64,000 bases of DNA from Betaproteobacteria bacterium (GTDB lineage: Bacteria; Pseudomonadota; Gammaproteobacteria; Burkholderiales; SG8-39). Location of the stretch: NCBI GenBank assembly GCA_016713125.1, contig JADJPT010000013.1:1-64000 (forward strand), written 5' to 3'. Below, in pieces: positions 36,993 to 47,529 of this stretch; the first letter of the stretch is position 1, and each line of letters starts with the position of its first letter. A model generated the notes under the pieces. The model saw only the letters and a list, made by a program, of their open reading frames with translations. It searched no databases and was not told the origin of the DNA. The position numbers and the translations under genes are program-made.

Positions 36993-39002
36993 CTACTCCT
37001 TCAGTATCTGCACCAGGTTGGAGAAGTCGTCGGTCCAGGTGCGCCACTCGGGCTTCTGCTCTATCGACAGCGACGCCTCCTTGATGCCCGGCGCCTCCAG
37101 CGCCTTCGCATCGCGCGCCACCAGCACCCAGTCGCTCTGCGTGCTGTCGTCGCTGTCCTTCTCGTAGACCATCCTGGCCGCCGCACCGTGCTCCTTCGCC
37201 AGACGCGCCACTACCGGCGCCAGGTCGAGGAAGCGGTTCGAAACGTGGAAGGCGATGATGCCGTCCGGTTTCATGTGCCGCAGGTAGACGCCCAGCGCCT
37301 CGCGCGTGATCAGGTGCACGGGGATCGAGTCGCTCGAGAAGGCATCCACCGCCAGGATATCGAAGCGCTGCGCGGGCTCGCGCTCCAGGTTCAGCCGCGC
37401 ATCGCCCAGCACCATCTCCAGCGTCGCCTCGCTGTCCGCGAGGTAGCCGAACTTGGTGCGCGCCACATCGACCACCGCCTGATTGATGTCGTAGAAGCGG
37501 TACACGTCGCCCTTGCGCCCGTAGGCGGCCAGCGTGCCCACCCCCAGGCCGATCACCCCGACGCGCACCGGCCGGTCCTCGCGCGCGAGGATGGCGCGTC
37601 CGATGCCCGAAGTCTTCTGGTAATAGGTGGTCGGCGTCTTGCGGAAATCCCTGCCCGTCATGTGCTGCTCGCCGTGCATGATCACGCCGTGCAGAAGGCG
37701 GCGCAGATGGTCGGGCTGGCCCTCGGTGCCGTACTCCTTGACGCGCAGCACGCCGTAGAAATTGCGCTCTGAAACCACCACCCCGTCCTGGAACTTGAAC
37801 GCATCGTAGGAAAACGCGAAGGCGGCGCCCAGCACCAGCCCCAGGCTGGCCGCGTGGGCGTAGCCGCCCAGGCCGCGGTACAGGATGGCGGCCAGCAGGC
37901 AGCAGGCAGTCAGCGCGATGCCCAGCTCGTAGTAGGCGTTGAACACCAGCGGCGCAACCACCGCCACCAGCAGGCCGCCCAGCGCGCCGCCCACCGAAAC
38001 CCACAGGTAGAAGGCGGTCAGGTGGCGGTTGGCCGGGCGCAGCCGGTACAGCTCGCCGTGGCAGAACATGCAGGCCACGAACAGGCCCGAGAGGAACATG
38101 GCCAGCTGCAGGTAGAGATCGAACTGGAAGCGCGAATCGACGGCCAGCCAGACCATGCCGCCCAGCCAGACCAGCACGAAGCTCCAGGCCCACTGCGGCC
38201 GGTACAGGCCCTGACCCTCGAAGCACAGGATGAAGGTCAGCAGGTATAGCGTGAGCGGCGCCAGCCACAGCAGCGGGATGGCGGCCACGTTCTGCGTGAT
38301 GTGGTTGGTGACCGAGAGCAGCAGCACCGAGCCGGTCGCCGACAGCGCCAGCCACAGGCCGATATCCTTCCCGCCCGGCGCCGGCCCGTCGTCCTGCGCC
38401 TCGGCCCGCGCCAGCGGCGCCGCCACGCTGCGCGCCGAGACCCAGGCCAGCACCGCGCACAGAACGGCGAAGGCGGCGAACATCCAGGACCAGATCGCCA
38501 CCTGCTGGCCGTTGGTGAAGTTCGGTTCGACCAGCAGCGGGTAACCGATCAGCGCCAGCAGCGAAGCGAAGTTGGAGACCGCGAACAGGCGATACGGGTT
38601 GGCGCCGGGCCGCGTGCGCGAAAACCAGGCCTGCAGCAGGGGGCTGGTCGAAGAGATCAGCAGATAGGGCAGCCCCACCGTGGCGGTGAGCAGCAGCAGG
38701 ATCCGCGAGATCGGCTCCTCCTCGCCCGCGGGCTTCCAGGCCGCATCCGGCGCGATCGGCAGCACGGCGACGGCGGCAGCCAGCAGCACCATGTGCAGGA
38801 TGGCCTGGGCGCGCGGCGCGAGCCTGGCGTTGGTGGCGTGCGCATACGCGTAACCGGCCAGCAGCACGCACTGGAAGAACAGCATGCAGGTGGTCCACAC
38901 CGCGGCGGTGCCGCCGAACCAGGGCAGGATCATGCGCGCGATCAGCGGCTGCACCAGGAACAGCAGGAACGAGGAAAGGAAGATGGTTACGGCATAGAAC
39001 AT
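36993..39002 (-). CDS. Fused membrane protein with spermidine-synthase-like methyltransferase-fold domain
   Basis: A 669-residue protein. The N-terminal ~420 residues form about ten hydrophobic helices (FLSSFLLFLVQPLIARMILPWFGG at the start). The C-terminal ~200 form a Rossmann domain like spermidine synthase (RVGVIGLGVGTLAAYGRKGD, ILAVDAFSSDSIPVHLITREAL). Such fused transporters/synthases are common in proteobacteria, and their substrate is not established. It is a single gene with purB upstream on the same strand. No polyamine genes are nearby to support spermidine production. Confidence 0.8.
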   Translation of the reverse strand: MFYAVTIFLSSFLLFLVQPLIARMILPWFGGTAAVWTTCMLFFQCVLLAGYAYAHATNARLAPRAQAILHMVLLAAAVAVLPIAPDAAWKPAGEEEPISRILLLLTATVGLPYLLISSTSPLLQAWFSRTRPGANPYRLFAVSNFASLLALIGYPLLVEPNFTNGQQVAIWSWMFAAFAVLCAVLAWVSARSVAAPLARAEAQDDGPAPGGKDIGLWLALSATGSVLLLSVTNHITQNVAAIPLLWLAPLTLYLLTFILCFEGQGLYRPQWAWSFVLVWLGGMVWLAVDSRFQFDLYLQLAMFLSGLFVACMFCHGELYRLRPANRHLTAFYLWVSVGGALGGLLVAVVAPLVFNAYYELGIALTACCLLAAILYRGLGGYAHAASLGLVLGAAFAFSYDAFKFQDGVVVSERNFYGVLRVKEYGTEGQPDHLRRLLHGVIMHGEQHMTGRDFRKTPTTYYQKTSGIGRAILAREDRPVRVGVIGLGVGTLAAYGRKGDVYRFYDINQAVVDVARTKFGYLADSEATLEMVLGDARLNLEREPAQRFDILAVDAFSSDSIPVHLITREALGVYLRHMKPDGIIAFHVSNRFLDLAPVVARLAKEHGAAARMVYEKDSDDSTQSDWVLVARDAKALEAPGIKEASLSIEQKPEWRTWTDDFSNLVQILKE

Positions 39003-39102
39003 GGTGTGGGCTGCCCGTGGGACGAGGTGAGCGTGAGAGACACGCGTGGCTTCTGGATCGGGCGCACGCGGGCGCGCGGCCCGCGGCGACTTCGCAGCGC
39101 GC

Positions 39103-40482
39103 TCAGATGCGGCGCGCGAGGGCCGCGGCGTGGCCGGTGTAGCCGGCCGGCGTCAGCGCGAGCAGTTGCTTCCTGGCCTGCGCGGGAATCGGCAGCTTTC
39201 TCACGAATGCGGCCAGGCGCGCGGCGTCTACGCCCTTGCCGCGCGTGAGGGCCTTGAGCTTCTCGTAGGCCTCGGGCACGCCGTAGCGGCGCATCACCTG
39301 CTGGATGGGCTCGGCCAGAACTTCCCAGTTGGCGTCCAGGTCCTCCGCCAGCCGCTCGGCATTCACCTCGAGCTTGCCCAGACCGCGCAGGCAGGAAACA
39401 TAGGCCAGCAGGGTGTGGCCCAGCGCGTTGCCCAGGTTGCGCAGCGCCGTGGAGTCGGAGAGGTCGCGCTGCCAGCGCGACACCGGCAGCTTGTCGGCCA
39501 GGTGGCGCAGCAGCGCATTGGCCACGCCGATGTTGCCTTCCGAGTTCTCGAAGTCGATCGGATTGACCTTGTGCGGCATGGTCGAGGAGCCGACTTCGCC
39601 GGCCTTCAGCCGCTGCTTGAAGTAGCCCACCGAGATGTAGCCCCACAAGTCGCGGTTCAGGTCGAGCAGGATGGTGTTGGCGCGCGCCCAGGCGTCGAAC
39701 AGTTCGGCGAAGGCGTCGTGCGGCTCGATCTGTATGGTGTAGGGGTTGAACTCCAGACCCAGGCCCTCGACGAAGCGGCGGCAGAAGGCCTCCCAGTCGA
39801 CTTCCGGGTAGGCCACCGAATGCGCGTTGTAGTTGCCCACCGCGCCGTTGATCTTGCCCAGCAGCGAGACTCCGGCAATGCGCGCGCGGGCACGCTCCAG
39901 GCGGTGCACCACGTTGGCCATCTCCTTGCCCAGCGTGGTCGGGCTGGCCGGCTGGCCGTGGGTGCGAGAAAGCATCGGCAGCGCGGCATGCCGGTGCGCG
40001 AGCTCGCGCAACACGGCGATGATCTGCTCCAGCCTGGGCAGCATCACCTTCTCGCGCGCGTCGGCCAGCATCAGCGCGTATGACAGGTTGTTGATGTCTT
40101 CCGAGGTGCAGGCGAAATGGATGAACTCCAGCGAACGGCCCAGCTCGCGGCTGGACCCCAGCTTGTCCTTCATCCAGTACTCGATCGCCTTGACGTCGTG
40201 GTTGGTCTCGGCCTCGATCTTCTTGATGCGTGCGGCGTCGCGCTCGGAGAACTTGTCCACAAGCCTGTCCAGGGCGGCCACCGTCTGCCGGCCGAAGGGC
40301 TTGAGCTCGGCGATGCCGGGCTCGGCGGCCAGCGCCTTGAGCCACTCGACCTCGATCTTGAGCCGGTAGCGGATCAGCGCGGCTTCGCTGAAATGTGCGC
40401 GCAGCGGATCTACGGCACGGGCGTAGCGCCCGTCCAGGGGGGACAGCGCGAGCAGGGAAGTGTTCTGGGCGGTGGCGGGCAT
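39103..40482 (-). CDS. purB: Adenylosuccinate lyase
   Basis: Cleaves SAICAR and adenylosuccinate in purine synthesis. The protein has SLLALSPLDGRYARAVDPLRAHF, FACTSEDINNLSYALML, RTHGQPASPTTLGKEMANV and the signature loop GSSTMPHKVNPIDFENSEGNIG. This is the longer E. coli-like PurB. I start at ATG 40482 (MPATAQNTS); an upstream in-frame codon at 40512 would add ten non-conserved residues. A perfect TATAAT lies 32 bp upstream, on the minus strand. Confidence 0.95.
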   Translation of the reverse strand: MPATAQNTSLLALSPLDGRYARAVDPLRAHFSEAALIRYRLKIEVEWLKALAAEPGIAELKPFGRQTVAALDRLVDKFSERDAARIKKIEAETNHDVKAIEYWMKDKLGSSRELGRSLEFIHFACTSEDINNLSYALMLADAREKVMLPRLEQIIAVLRELAHRHAALPMLSRTHGQPASPTTLGKEMANVVHRLERARARIAGVSLLGKINGAVGNYNAHSVAYPEVDWEAFCRRFVEGLGLEFNPYTIQIEPHDAFAELFDAWARANTILLDLNRDLWGYISVGYFKQRLKAGEVGSSTMPHKVNPIDFENSEGNIGVANALLRHLADKLPVSRWQRDLSDSTALRNLGNALGHTLLAYVSCLRGLGKLEVNAERLAEDLDANWEVLAEPIQQVMRRYGVPEAYEKLKALTRGKGVDAARLAAFVRKLPIPAQARKQLLALTPAGYTGHAAALARRI

Positions 40483-40514
40483 GCGGGGCCGCTGGGCGGG
40501 ATTTGCGGACAATC

Positions 40515-40520
40515 ATTATA
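40515..40520 (-). promoter_or_regulatory. -10 hexamer for purB
   Basis: A perfect TATAAT on the minus strand, 32 bp before the purB start, back to back with the -10 of the divergent GST gene 45 bp away. The upstream -35 region (TGCGAC) is weak. Confidence 0.5.
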
Positions 40521-40543
40521 ACTTCCGCCACCGCGTCGCACGC

Positions 40544-40570
40544 TTGCGTTGCGGTGCCGAATGTTATAAT
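40544..40570 (+). promoter_or_regulatory. Promoter for the GST-family gene
   Basis: TTGCGT (40544-40549) and perfect TATAAT (40565-40570) with 15-bp spacing. The predicted leader to the ATG at 40634 is about 57 nt. Confidence 0.5.
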
Positions 40571-40633
40571 TCGCCCGGCAAAATCGCTCCGCAGCCTTCC
40601 CGCAACGTTCGTCACTCCGGTATTTCTCCCCCG

Positions 40634-41248
40634 ATGAAACTCTACGGCTCGGTCCCGAGTCCCTTCACGCGCAAAGTGCGCATCGTGCTCACCGAAAAGC
40701 GCATCGAGTGCGCCTTCGAACTGGTCGACGTCATGGCCAAGGACACGCCGGTCAACGCGCACAACCCGCTGGGCAAGGTTCCCGTGCTGGTGCTGGACGA
40801 CGGCACCACGCTCTACGATTCGCGCGTCATCGTCGAGTTCCTCGACAATGTCTCGCCGATCAGCCGCCTGATCCCGGAAGAGAACCGCAACCGCATCGCG
40901 GTGCGCCGCTGGGAAGCGCTGTCCGACGGCGTGATCGACGCCGGCATCCTGGTGCGCTACGAGCAGGCGCGCGAGGCGAAACTCAAGAGCAAGGCCTGGA
41001 TCGAGCGCCAGACCGGCAAGATGCAGCGCGGACTGGTCGAAATGGCCGCCGAGCTCGGCGACAAGCCCTGGTGCCACGGCAACGGCTTCACGCTGGCCGA
41101 CGTGGCCTTCGGCTGCTGCCTGGGCTGGCTGAGCTTCCGCTTTCCGCACATCGAATGGCGCACCGACTACGCCAACCTCGCCCGGCACTACGACAAGCTG
41201 GCCGAGCGCCCGGCGTTCGCCGACACCGTGCCCACCGTCCCGGCCTGA
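40634..41248 (+). CDS. Glutathione S-transferase family protein (SspA-like lineage uncertain)
   Basis: A 204-residue two-domain GST. The N-terminal thioredoxin-like domain is MKLYGSVPSPFTRKVRIVLTEK, where Ser and not Cys occupies the active-site-like position, with GKVPVLVLDDGTTLYDSRVI (cis-Pro and GSH-binding Asp-Ser). An all-helical C-terminal domain contains GNGFTLADVAFGCCLGWL. In betaproteobacteria this gene is typically annotated only as a GST. It is divergent from purB and converges on mnmA, with a 71-bp repeat in the gap. Confidence 0.88.
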   Translation: MKLYGSVPSPFTRKVRIVLTEKRIECAFELVDVMAKDTPVNAHNPLGKVPVLVLDDGTTLYDSRVIVEFLDNVSPISRLIPEENRNRIAVRRWEALSDGVIDAGILVRYEQAREAKLKSKAWIERQTGKMQRGLVEMAAELGDKPWCHGNGFTLADVAFGCCLGWLSFRFPHIEWRTDYANLARHYDKLAERPAFADTVPTVPA

Positions 41249-41250
41249 AA

Positions 41251-41321
41251 GTCGAACTTTAGTTTGGCGAAACCCGCTCCTGGAGCGGGATTCAAGGCAG
41301 TCAGCTTGCCGAATCAGGCAA
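41251..41321 (+). repeat. 71-bp three-hairpin intergenic repeat, copy 2
   Basis: It begins 2 bp after the GST stop codon and extends over the last codons of the opposing mnmA. It contains AAAGTcgaACTTT (counting the preceding AAA), the central palindrome AAACCCGCTCC-T-GGAGCGGG, and the third inverted repeat TTGCC-GAATCA-GGCAA. Compared with copy 3 at 49702, the first 40 bases differ at only a few positions. Confidence 0.8.
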
Positions 41322-42453
41322 TAAGTCCGCCGCCCAGGCAGACTTCCCCGTCGTACAGCACGGCCGACTGCCCCGGCGTCACGGCCCACTGCGGCTCGGC
41401 GAACTCGAGGTCGAACTCGTCGCCGTCGACGCGCGTCACGCGGCAGGTCGAGTCCTTCTGCCGATAGCGGCTCTTGGCGCCGTGCACCGAACCCTCCTCG
41501 GGCGGCGCCCCGGACACCCAGCTGGCATCCACGGCGGCGAGCCGGCGCTTCAGCAGCAGCGGGTCCTCGTGGCCCTGCACCACGATCAGCGCGTTCTCGG
41601 CCAGGTCCTTCTGCGCCACGTACCAGGCCTGCCCGTCGCTGCCCTTGCGGCCGCCCAGGCCGATGCCCTTCCTCTGGCCGATGGTGTAGAACGCCAGTCC
41701 GATGTGCTCGCCGACGGTCTTGCCGTCGGGCGTGCGTATCGGCCCGGGCTCGCGCGGCAGGTAGCGGTTCAGGAACTCGCGGAACGGCCGCTCGCCGATG
41801 AAGCAGATGCCGGTGGAATCCTTCTTGGCCGCGTTCGGCAGGCGCGCCTCGGCGGCAATGCGGCGCACCTCGGTTTTCTCCAGCTCGCCGACCGGGAACA
41901 GCACGCGCGACAGCTGCGCCTGGTCCAGGCGGTGCAGAAAATAGCTCTGGTCCTTGGCGTGGTCCAGACCGCGCAACAGCTCGAAGCGGTTCAGTCCGTC
42001 CGCCGCCAGCGCCGCGCCCGGCACCGGCTCGGCGCCGGCCGCCACCGCATAGCGAACCTCGCGCACGCGCGCGTAATGCCCGGTGGCGATGCGCGTCGCG
42101 CCCAGATCCATGGCGTGGTCGAGAAAGGCCTTGAACTTGATCTCGGCGTTGCACAGCACATCCGGATTGGGCGTGCGCCCGGCCGAGTACTCGGCGAGGA
42201 AACTGGCGAACACGCGATCCTTGTTCTCTAATGATACGTCGACCGCCGAGATCTACACGCCGATCACCTCGGCGACCGAGACCGCGTCGATCAGGTCCTG
42301 GCGGGTGGAACAGTATTCGTCGTCATCGTCGTCCTCCCAGTTCTTCATGAACAACCCGGTGACCTGGTAGCCCTGGCGCTTGAGCAGCAGCGCCGTGACC
42401 GCCGAGTCCACCCCGCCGGACATGCCGACCACCACGCGACCGCGATCGGCCAT
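41314..42453 (-). CDS. mnmA: tRNA-specific 2-thiouridylase MnmA, interrupted by adapter-like sequence
   Basis: Puts sulfur on U34 of Lys, Glu and Gln tRNAs. The N-terminal PP-loop is VVVGMSGGVDSAVTALLLK, followed by GLFMKNWEDDDDDEYCSTRQD; beyond the interruption, the catalytic regions FLAEYSAGRTPNPDVLCNAEIKFKAF and DSTGICFIGERPFREF. The frame runs through unchanged in length, but a TAG sits at 42255-42253 because bases 42230-42258 have become nearly identical to an Illumina adapter. Repair gives 379 residues. The gene is surely intact in the organism. Confidence 0.9.
42230..42258 (+). other. Illumina P5 adapter-like sequence inside mnmA (assembly artefact)
   Basis: The 29 bases match the flow-cell P5 oligonucleotide (AATGATACG..., ...CCGAGATCTACAC) at 27 positions; the two differences are T for G at position 10 and G for A at position 16. 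They create the premature TAG in mnmA. The reading frame is not shifted, so adapter bases appear to have replaced genomic bases. The mismatching positions look like the genuine GC-rich codons, as if adapter and genomic reads were blended. Confidence 0.9.
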
Positions 42454-42455
42454 GC

Positions 42456-42908
42456 TCAGGCGAACTCCGCCGAGAACACGTCCAGCGGGAAACGCCGGCC
42501 GGCCAGGTAGTCGTCGACGCAGCGCATGACCAGCGGCGAGCGGTGCATGTCGGCGCGCGCCGCCAGGTCTTCGCGGCTCAGCCAGTGCGTGGCGACGATC
42601 TCGGCGTCCAGCTTGCGCGAGGCGTCGAAGCCCCGCAACTCGCCGGCGAAGGCGAAGCGCAGGAAGGTGGCGTTCGCCGGGGCGTAGATCCAGCGATAGA
42701 TGCCGACCAGGCAAGTGGGCGCGAACAGGTGCGCGCTCTCCTCCAGCGTCTCGCGCACGCAGGCCTGCACCAGCGATTCGTCCGGATCGAGATGGCCGGC
42801 CGGCTGGTTCAGCACGCGGCGGCCGTCCGAAACCTCCTCGACCAGCAGGAACCTGCCTTCGCGCTCGATGACCGCCGCCACCGTCGCCGCCGGCTTCCAG
42901 AGCGCCAT
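42456..42908 (-). CDS. Nudix hydrolase (NudJ-like)
   Basis: A 150-residue Nudix phosphohydrolase. The Nudix box runs from GHLDPDESLVQACVRETLEESAHLF; the following strand has FAPTCLVGIYRWIYAP. Proteins of this type beside mnmA are NudJ-like phosphatases acting on nucleotides or thiamine-type pyrophosphates. It stops 2 bp before the mnmA ATG and begins 2 bp after the upstream aminotransferase stop, so the three genes form one operon. Confidence 0.88.
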   Translation of the reverse strand: MALWKPAATVAAVIEREGRFLLVEEVSDGRRVLNQPAGHLDPDESLVQACVRETLEESAHLFAPTCLVGIYRWIYAPANATFLRFAFAGELRGFDASRKLDAEIVATHWLSREDLAARADMHRSPLVMRCVDDYLAGRRFPLDVFSAEFA

Positions 42909-42910
42909 GA

Positions 42911-44128
42911 CTACCGGCTGTTCTTGCGGATGAACTCGGCCATCCGCGCCACGCCCTTCTCGATCGCCTCGTTGGAGGCGGCGTAGGAGAAGCGCACATG
43001 CTGGCCTTCGCCCGGCACGCGCGAGCCGAAGTGGATGTCGGCCAGCACGGCCACCCCGGCCTCGTGCAGCAGACGCTTCCTGAACTCCTCGGAATCCTTC
43101 GCGCCCACCATGCGGCAGGCCTCGGTCACGTTGGGCCAGGCGTAGAAGGCCCCGCCCGGCACCTTGCAGCTCACGCCGGGCACCTTGTTCAGCAGGCCCA
43201 CGATCAGGTCGCGACGCGCCTTGAAGCTGGCCTTCATCATCTCGGCGGCGTCCTGCGGACCGTTGATGGCCTCGACCGCCGCCCACTGGCTGATCTGCGA
43301 GGCGCAGGAGTCGGTGTTGGTGACCCAGCGCGTGAACACCGGCGCGAGCACCGGGTTGGAGGCGAAGCCGATGCGCCAGCCCGTCATCGCCCAGGTCTTG
43401 GACGCGCCGTCGGAGATGATGGTCCGCTGGTACATGTCCGGCAGCTGGGCGATCGAGAAGAACTCGCCCGTATAGGCGAGGCGCGAGTAGATCTCGTCGG
43501 CGTAGATCCACACCTGCGGATGCCGGCGCATGACCGCGGCGATGGCCTCGAGGTCCTGCCTGCCCAGCAGCCCGCCGGTGGGGTTGTGCGGGTAGTTGAG
43601 GATCAGCAGCCGCGTCTTGGGCGTGATCAGCTTTTCCAGCTCGGCCGGATCGAAGGCGAAGTCGCGCGCTTCGCGCAGGTGAATGGGCACCGGCCGGGCG
43701 CCGTTGGCGATGATCTGCGACTCGTAGATCGGGAACCCCGGGTTCGGATAGATCACCTCGTCGCCGGCGCCGAAATCGGTGGTCGACAGGATCGCGTAGG
43801 CGATGAAGGGCTTGGCGCCCGCCCCCACCACCACGTCCTCGGCGCGGATCGGCAACCCGCCGCGCATGCCGGACATGTACTTCGCCGCGGCCTCGCGCAG
43901 TGGGTCGATGCCGGCCGACGGCGTGTAGCCGTGCTTGCCCTCGCGGATCGCGCGTATGCCCGCCTCCTGCACATGGGCCGGGGCCGGGAAATCGGGCTGG
44001 CCGATGCAGAAGGAGATGATGTCCTTGCCCTGGCGCGCCAGTTCGGTGACCTCGGCGAGCACCACGAAGGCGTTCTCGGTGCCCAGGCTCTGCGCACGGG
44101 AGGACAGTTGGGGCAGGGATTGCGTCAT
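42911..44128 (-). CDS. Class I/II pyridoxal-phosphate aminotransferase
   Basis: A 405-residue fold-type I aminotransferase. It shows ISFCIGQPDFPAPAHVQEAG, NYPHNPTGGLLGRQDL, YADEIYSRLAYTG and the PLP lysine in ISDGASKTWAMTGWRIGF. It resembles aspartate- or alanine-type transaminases. The start MTQSLPQLSSRAQSLGTENA is favoured because longer in-frame extension to 44245 lacks family similarity. It heads the AT-Nudix-mnmA operon. Confidence 0.88.
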   Translation of the reverse strand: MTQSLPQLSSRAQSLGTENAFVVLAEVTELARQGKDIISFCIGQPDFPAPAHVQEAGIRAIREGKHGYTPSAGIDPLREAAAKYMSGMRGGLPIRAEDVVVGAGAKPFIAYAILSTTDFGAGDEVIYPNPGFPIYESQIIANGARPVPIHLREARDFAFDPAELEKLITPKTRLLILNYPHNPTGGLLGRQDLEAIAAVMRRHPQVWIYADEIYSRLAYTGEFFSIAQLPDMYQRTIISDGASKTWAMTGWRIGFASNPVLAPVFTRWVTNTDSCASQISQWAAVEAINGPQDAAEMMKASFKARRDLIVGLLNKVPGVSCKVPGGAFYAWPNVTEACRMVGAKDSEEFRKRLLHEAGVAVLADIHFGSRVPGEGQHVRFSYAASNEAIEKGVARMAEFIRKNSR

Positions 44129-44231
44129 GGCGTGGTCCAGGCGGAAAAGCCGGCATTTTACAGGCAGGCACCCGCCGTACCGGCCCGCAGTGGATGCAGG
44201 TCGCGGGCGGCGGTGCACGCCGGGCCCCGGT

Positions 44232-46134
<1,903 letters not shown>

Positions 46135-46150
46135 CGCCTCGCCCCGCGGC

Positions 46151-47410
46151 CTAGCGGATCGCCTCGGTCGGCGCGCCGGTCTTCTGCTGCGCAGCCGGCG
46201 GCGTGGCGTCGGCGCGCACGCGGCGGCCCTCGAGCACGCCGGTCACGTCGCCCGGAACCACGGACTCGCCCTCGGTCAGGCCGGCGGCGACCTCCACGCT
46301 GCCTTCGCCGCGCAGCCCCAGGCGCACGGCCTGGCGCTGCGTGCGGCCCTCGCGCACCACCAGCACCCAGGGGCGCTCGCCGGCCGCGTCGCGCACCGCA
46401 CCGGCCGGCAGCACCAGCGCGCCCGCCTTCTTCGCCGCCACGATTTCCGCCGAAACCGTCATGTCCGGCTTGAGGAAGGTCGCGCCATCGGCGTTCCCGA
46501 CCCGCAACCTGACCTCGACCGTGCCGCGCTGCGCATCGACCACCGGCGCGATGTAGAACAGTTCGGCGCTCACCGGCCGGCCCGGATAGGCGTCGGCGGC
46601 CACTTTCGCCGCCTGCCCGATCTGCAGGTAGGCGAGATTCTTCTCGTCCACCAGCAGGCTGACCTGGGTTTCCCCGGCCACCGAGATCTCGTACATCTGC
46701 CGACCCTGCGCGACCACGTCGCCGGCTTCCACCAGGCGCTTCAACACCGTGCCGTCGGCCGGTGCACGGATCACGGTATTGGCCAGGCGCGCCTCGGCCA
46801 CCTCCAGCGCGGCGCGCGCCTGCTCGCGGCGCGAGCGTGCCAGCGCGTACTCCGCGCCCTTGGGCCGGTTGGCCACCGCCTGTGCCAGCGCCGCGTCGTG
46901 GTCGGCCTGCGCCGACTTCAAGGTGCGCTGCGCCTCATCGAGGCGCGACCGGCTGAAGAATCCCTTGTCGAACAGCTGCTGCGTGCGCGCCGCCTCGGCG
47001 TGCGCCAGGCGCAGCCCGGCCTCGGCCTTGTGCAGGCCTTCCTCGGCCACCGGCCCGGTCTGCGAGGCCAGTTGCGCCAGACGCGCCTCGGCCTCGGCCA
47101 GCGCCGCGCGCGCCTGCGCCACGGCGGCGCGCTGCTCCTCGCTCTTCAGCACTGCCAGCACCTGGCCGGCCTTGACCACCGCCCCCTCGCGCGCGTCCAG
47201 CCGCTCGACCGTGCCGACCAGCACGCTGCCCAGCGCCACGCGCGCCGGCGTGATCAGCCGCCCGGTGGCGACCACCGTCTGCACGATATCGGCCTTGCGC
47301 ACCGTAACCACACTCACGGCCGGCCCCAGGCGCCAACGCGCGAGGCCGGCGGCCAGCGCCAGCAGCACCGCAAGGACCAGCCAGAACTTCGGGGTGCGCC
47401 AGTTGAGCAT
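46151..47410 (-). CDS. Periplasmic adaptor (HlyD/MacA-like)
   Basis: A 419-residue membrane-fusion protein with one N-terminal helix (FWLVLAVLLALAAGLARWRLG). It has a lipoyl-like half (VGTVERLDAREGAVVKAGQVLAVL), a long helical hairpin of coiled-coil character (~95-185), the second lipoyl half (RAPADGTVLKRLVEAGDVVAQG) and a beta-barrel domain. The head of the MFP-permease-ATPase operon, this gene completes a tripartite exporter apart from the outer-membrane channel, which is absent here. Divergent from corA. Confidence 0.88.
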   Translation of the reverse strand: MLNWRTPKFWLVLAVLLALAAGLARWRLGPAVSVVTVRKADIVQTVVATGRLITPARVALGSVLVGTVERLDAREGAVVKAGQVLAVLKSEEQRAAVAQARAALAEAEARLAQLASQTGPVAEEGLHKAEAGLRLAHAEAARTQQLFDKGFFSRSRLDEAQRTLKSAQADHDAALAQAVANRPKGAEYALARSRREQARAALEVAEARLANTVIRAPADGTVLKRLVEAGDVVAQGRQMYEISVAGETQVSLLVDEKNLAYLQIGQAAKVAADAYPGRPVSAELFYIAPVVDAQRGTVEVRLRVGNADGATFLKPDMTVSAEIVAAKKAGALVLPAGAVRDAAGERPWVLVVREGRTQRQAVRLGLRGEGSVEVAAGLTEGESVVPGDVTGVLEGRRVRADATPPAAQQKTGAPTEAIR

Positions 47411-47466
47411 CGCGGCATTCTACGCGGCACCCCGGCGGCGGGCTTGATCCTGATCAGCGCGCGCGC

Positions 47467-47475
47467 TGCTAATAT
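47467..47475 (+). promoter_or_regulatory. Candidate extended -10 for corA
   Basis: TGC-TAATAT precedes the corA start by 54 nt, with TTGATC 20 bp further up. Modest support only. Confidence 0.3.
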
Positions 47476-47529
47476 GCGGGCCGCACAATCATCCGCCCCT
47501 CCCCCGCAGGATCCGCCTCGAGGTCCACC

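Noticed and set aside
40634..41248. SspA (stringent starvation protein)
   Set aside because: Fold and size match, but SspB is not downstream and no decisive SspA residue pattern could be checked, so only the GST family is called.
42253..42255. TAG as pyrrolysine or a regulatory stop in mnmA
   Set aside because: The codon lies in adapter sequence and MnmA does not contain pyrrolysine.
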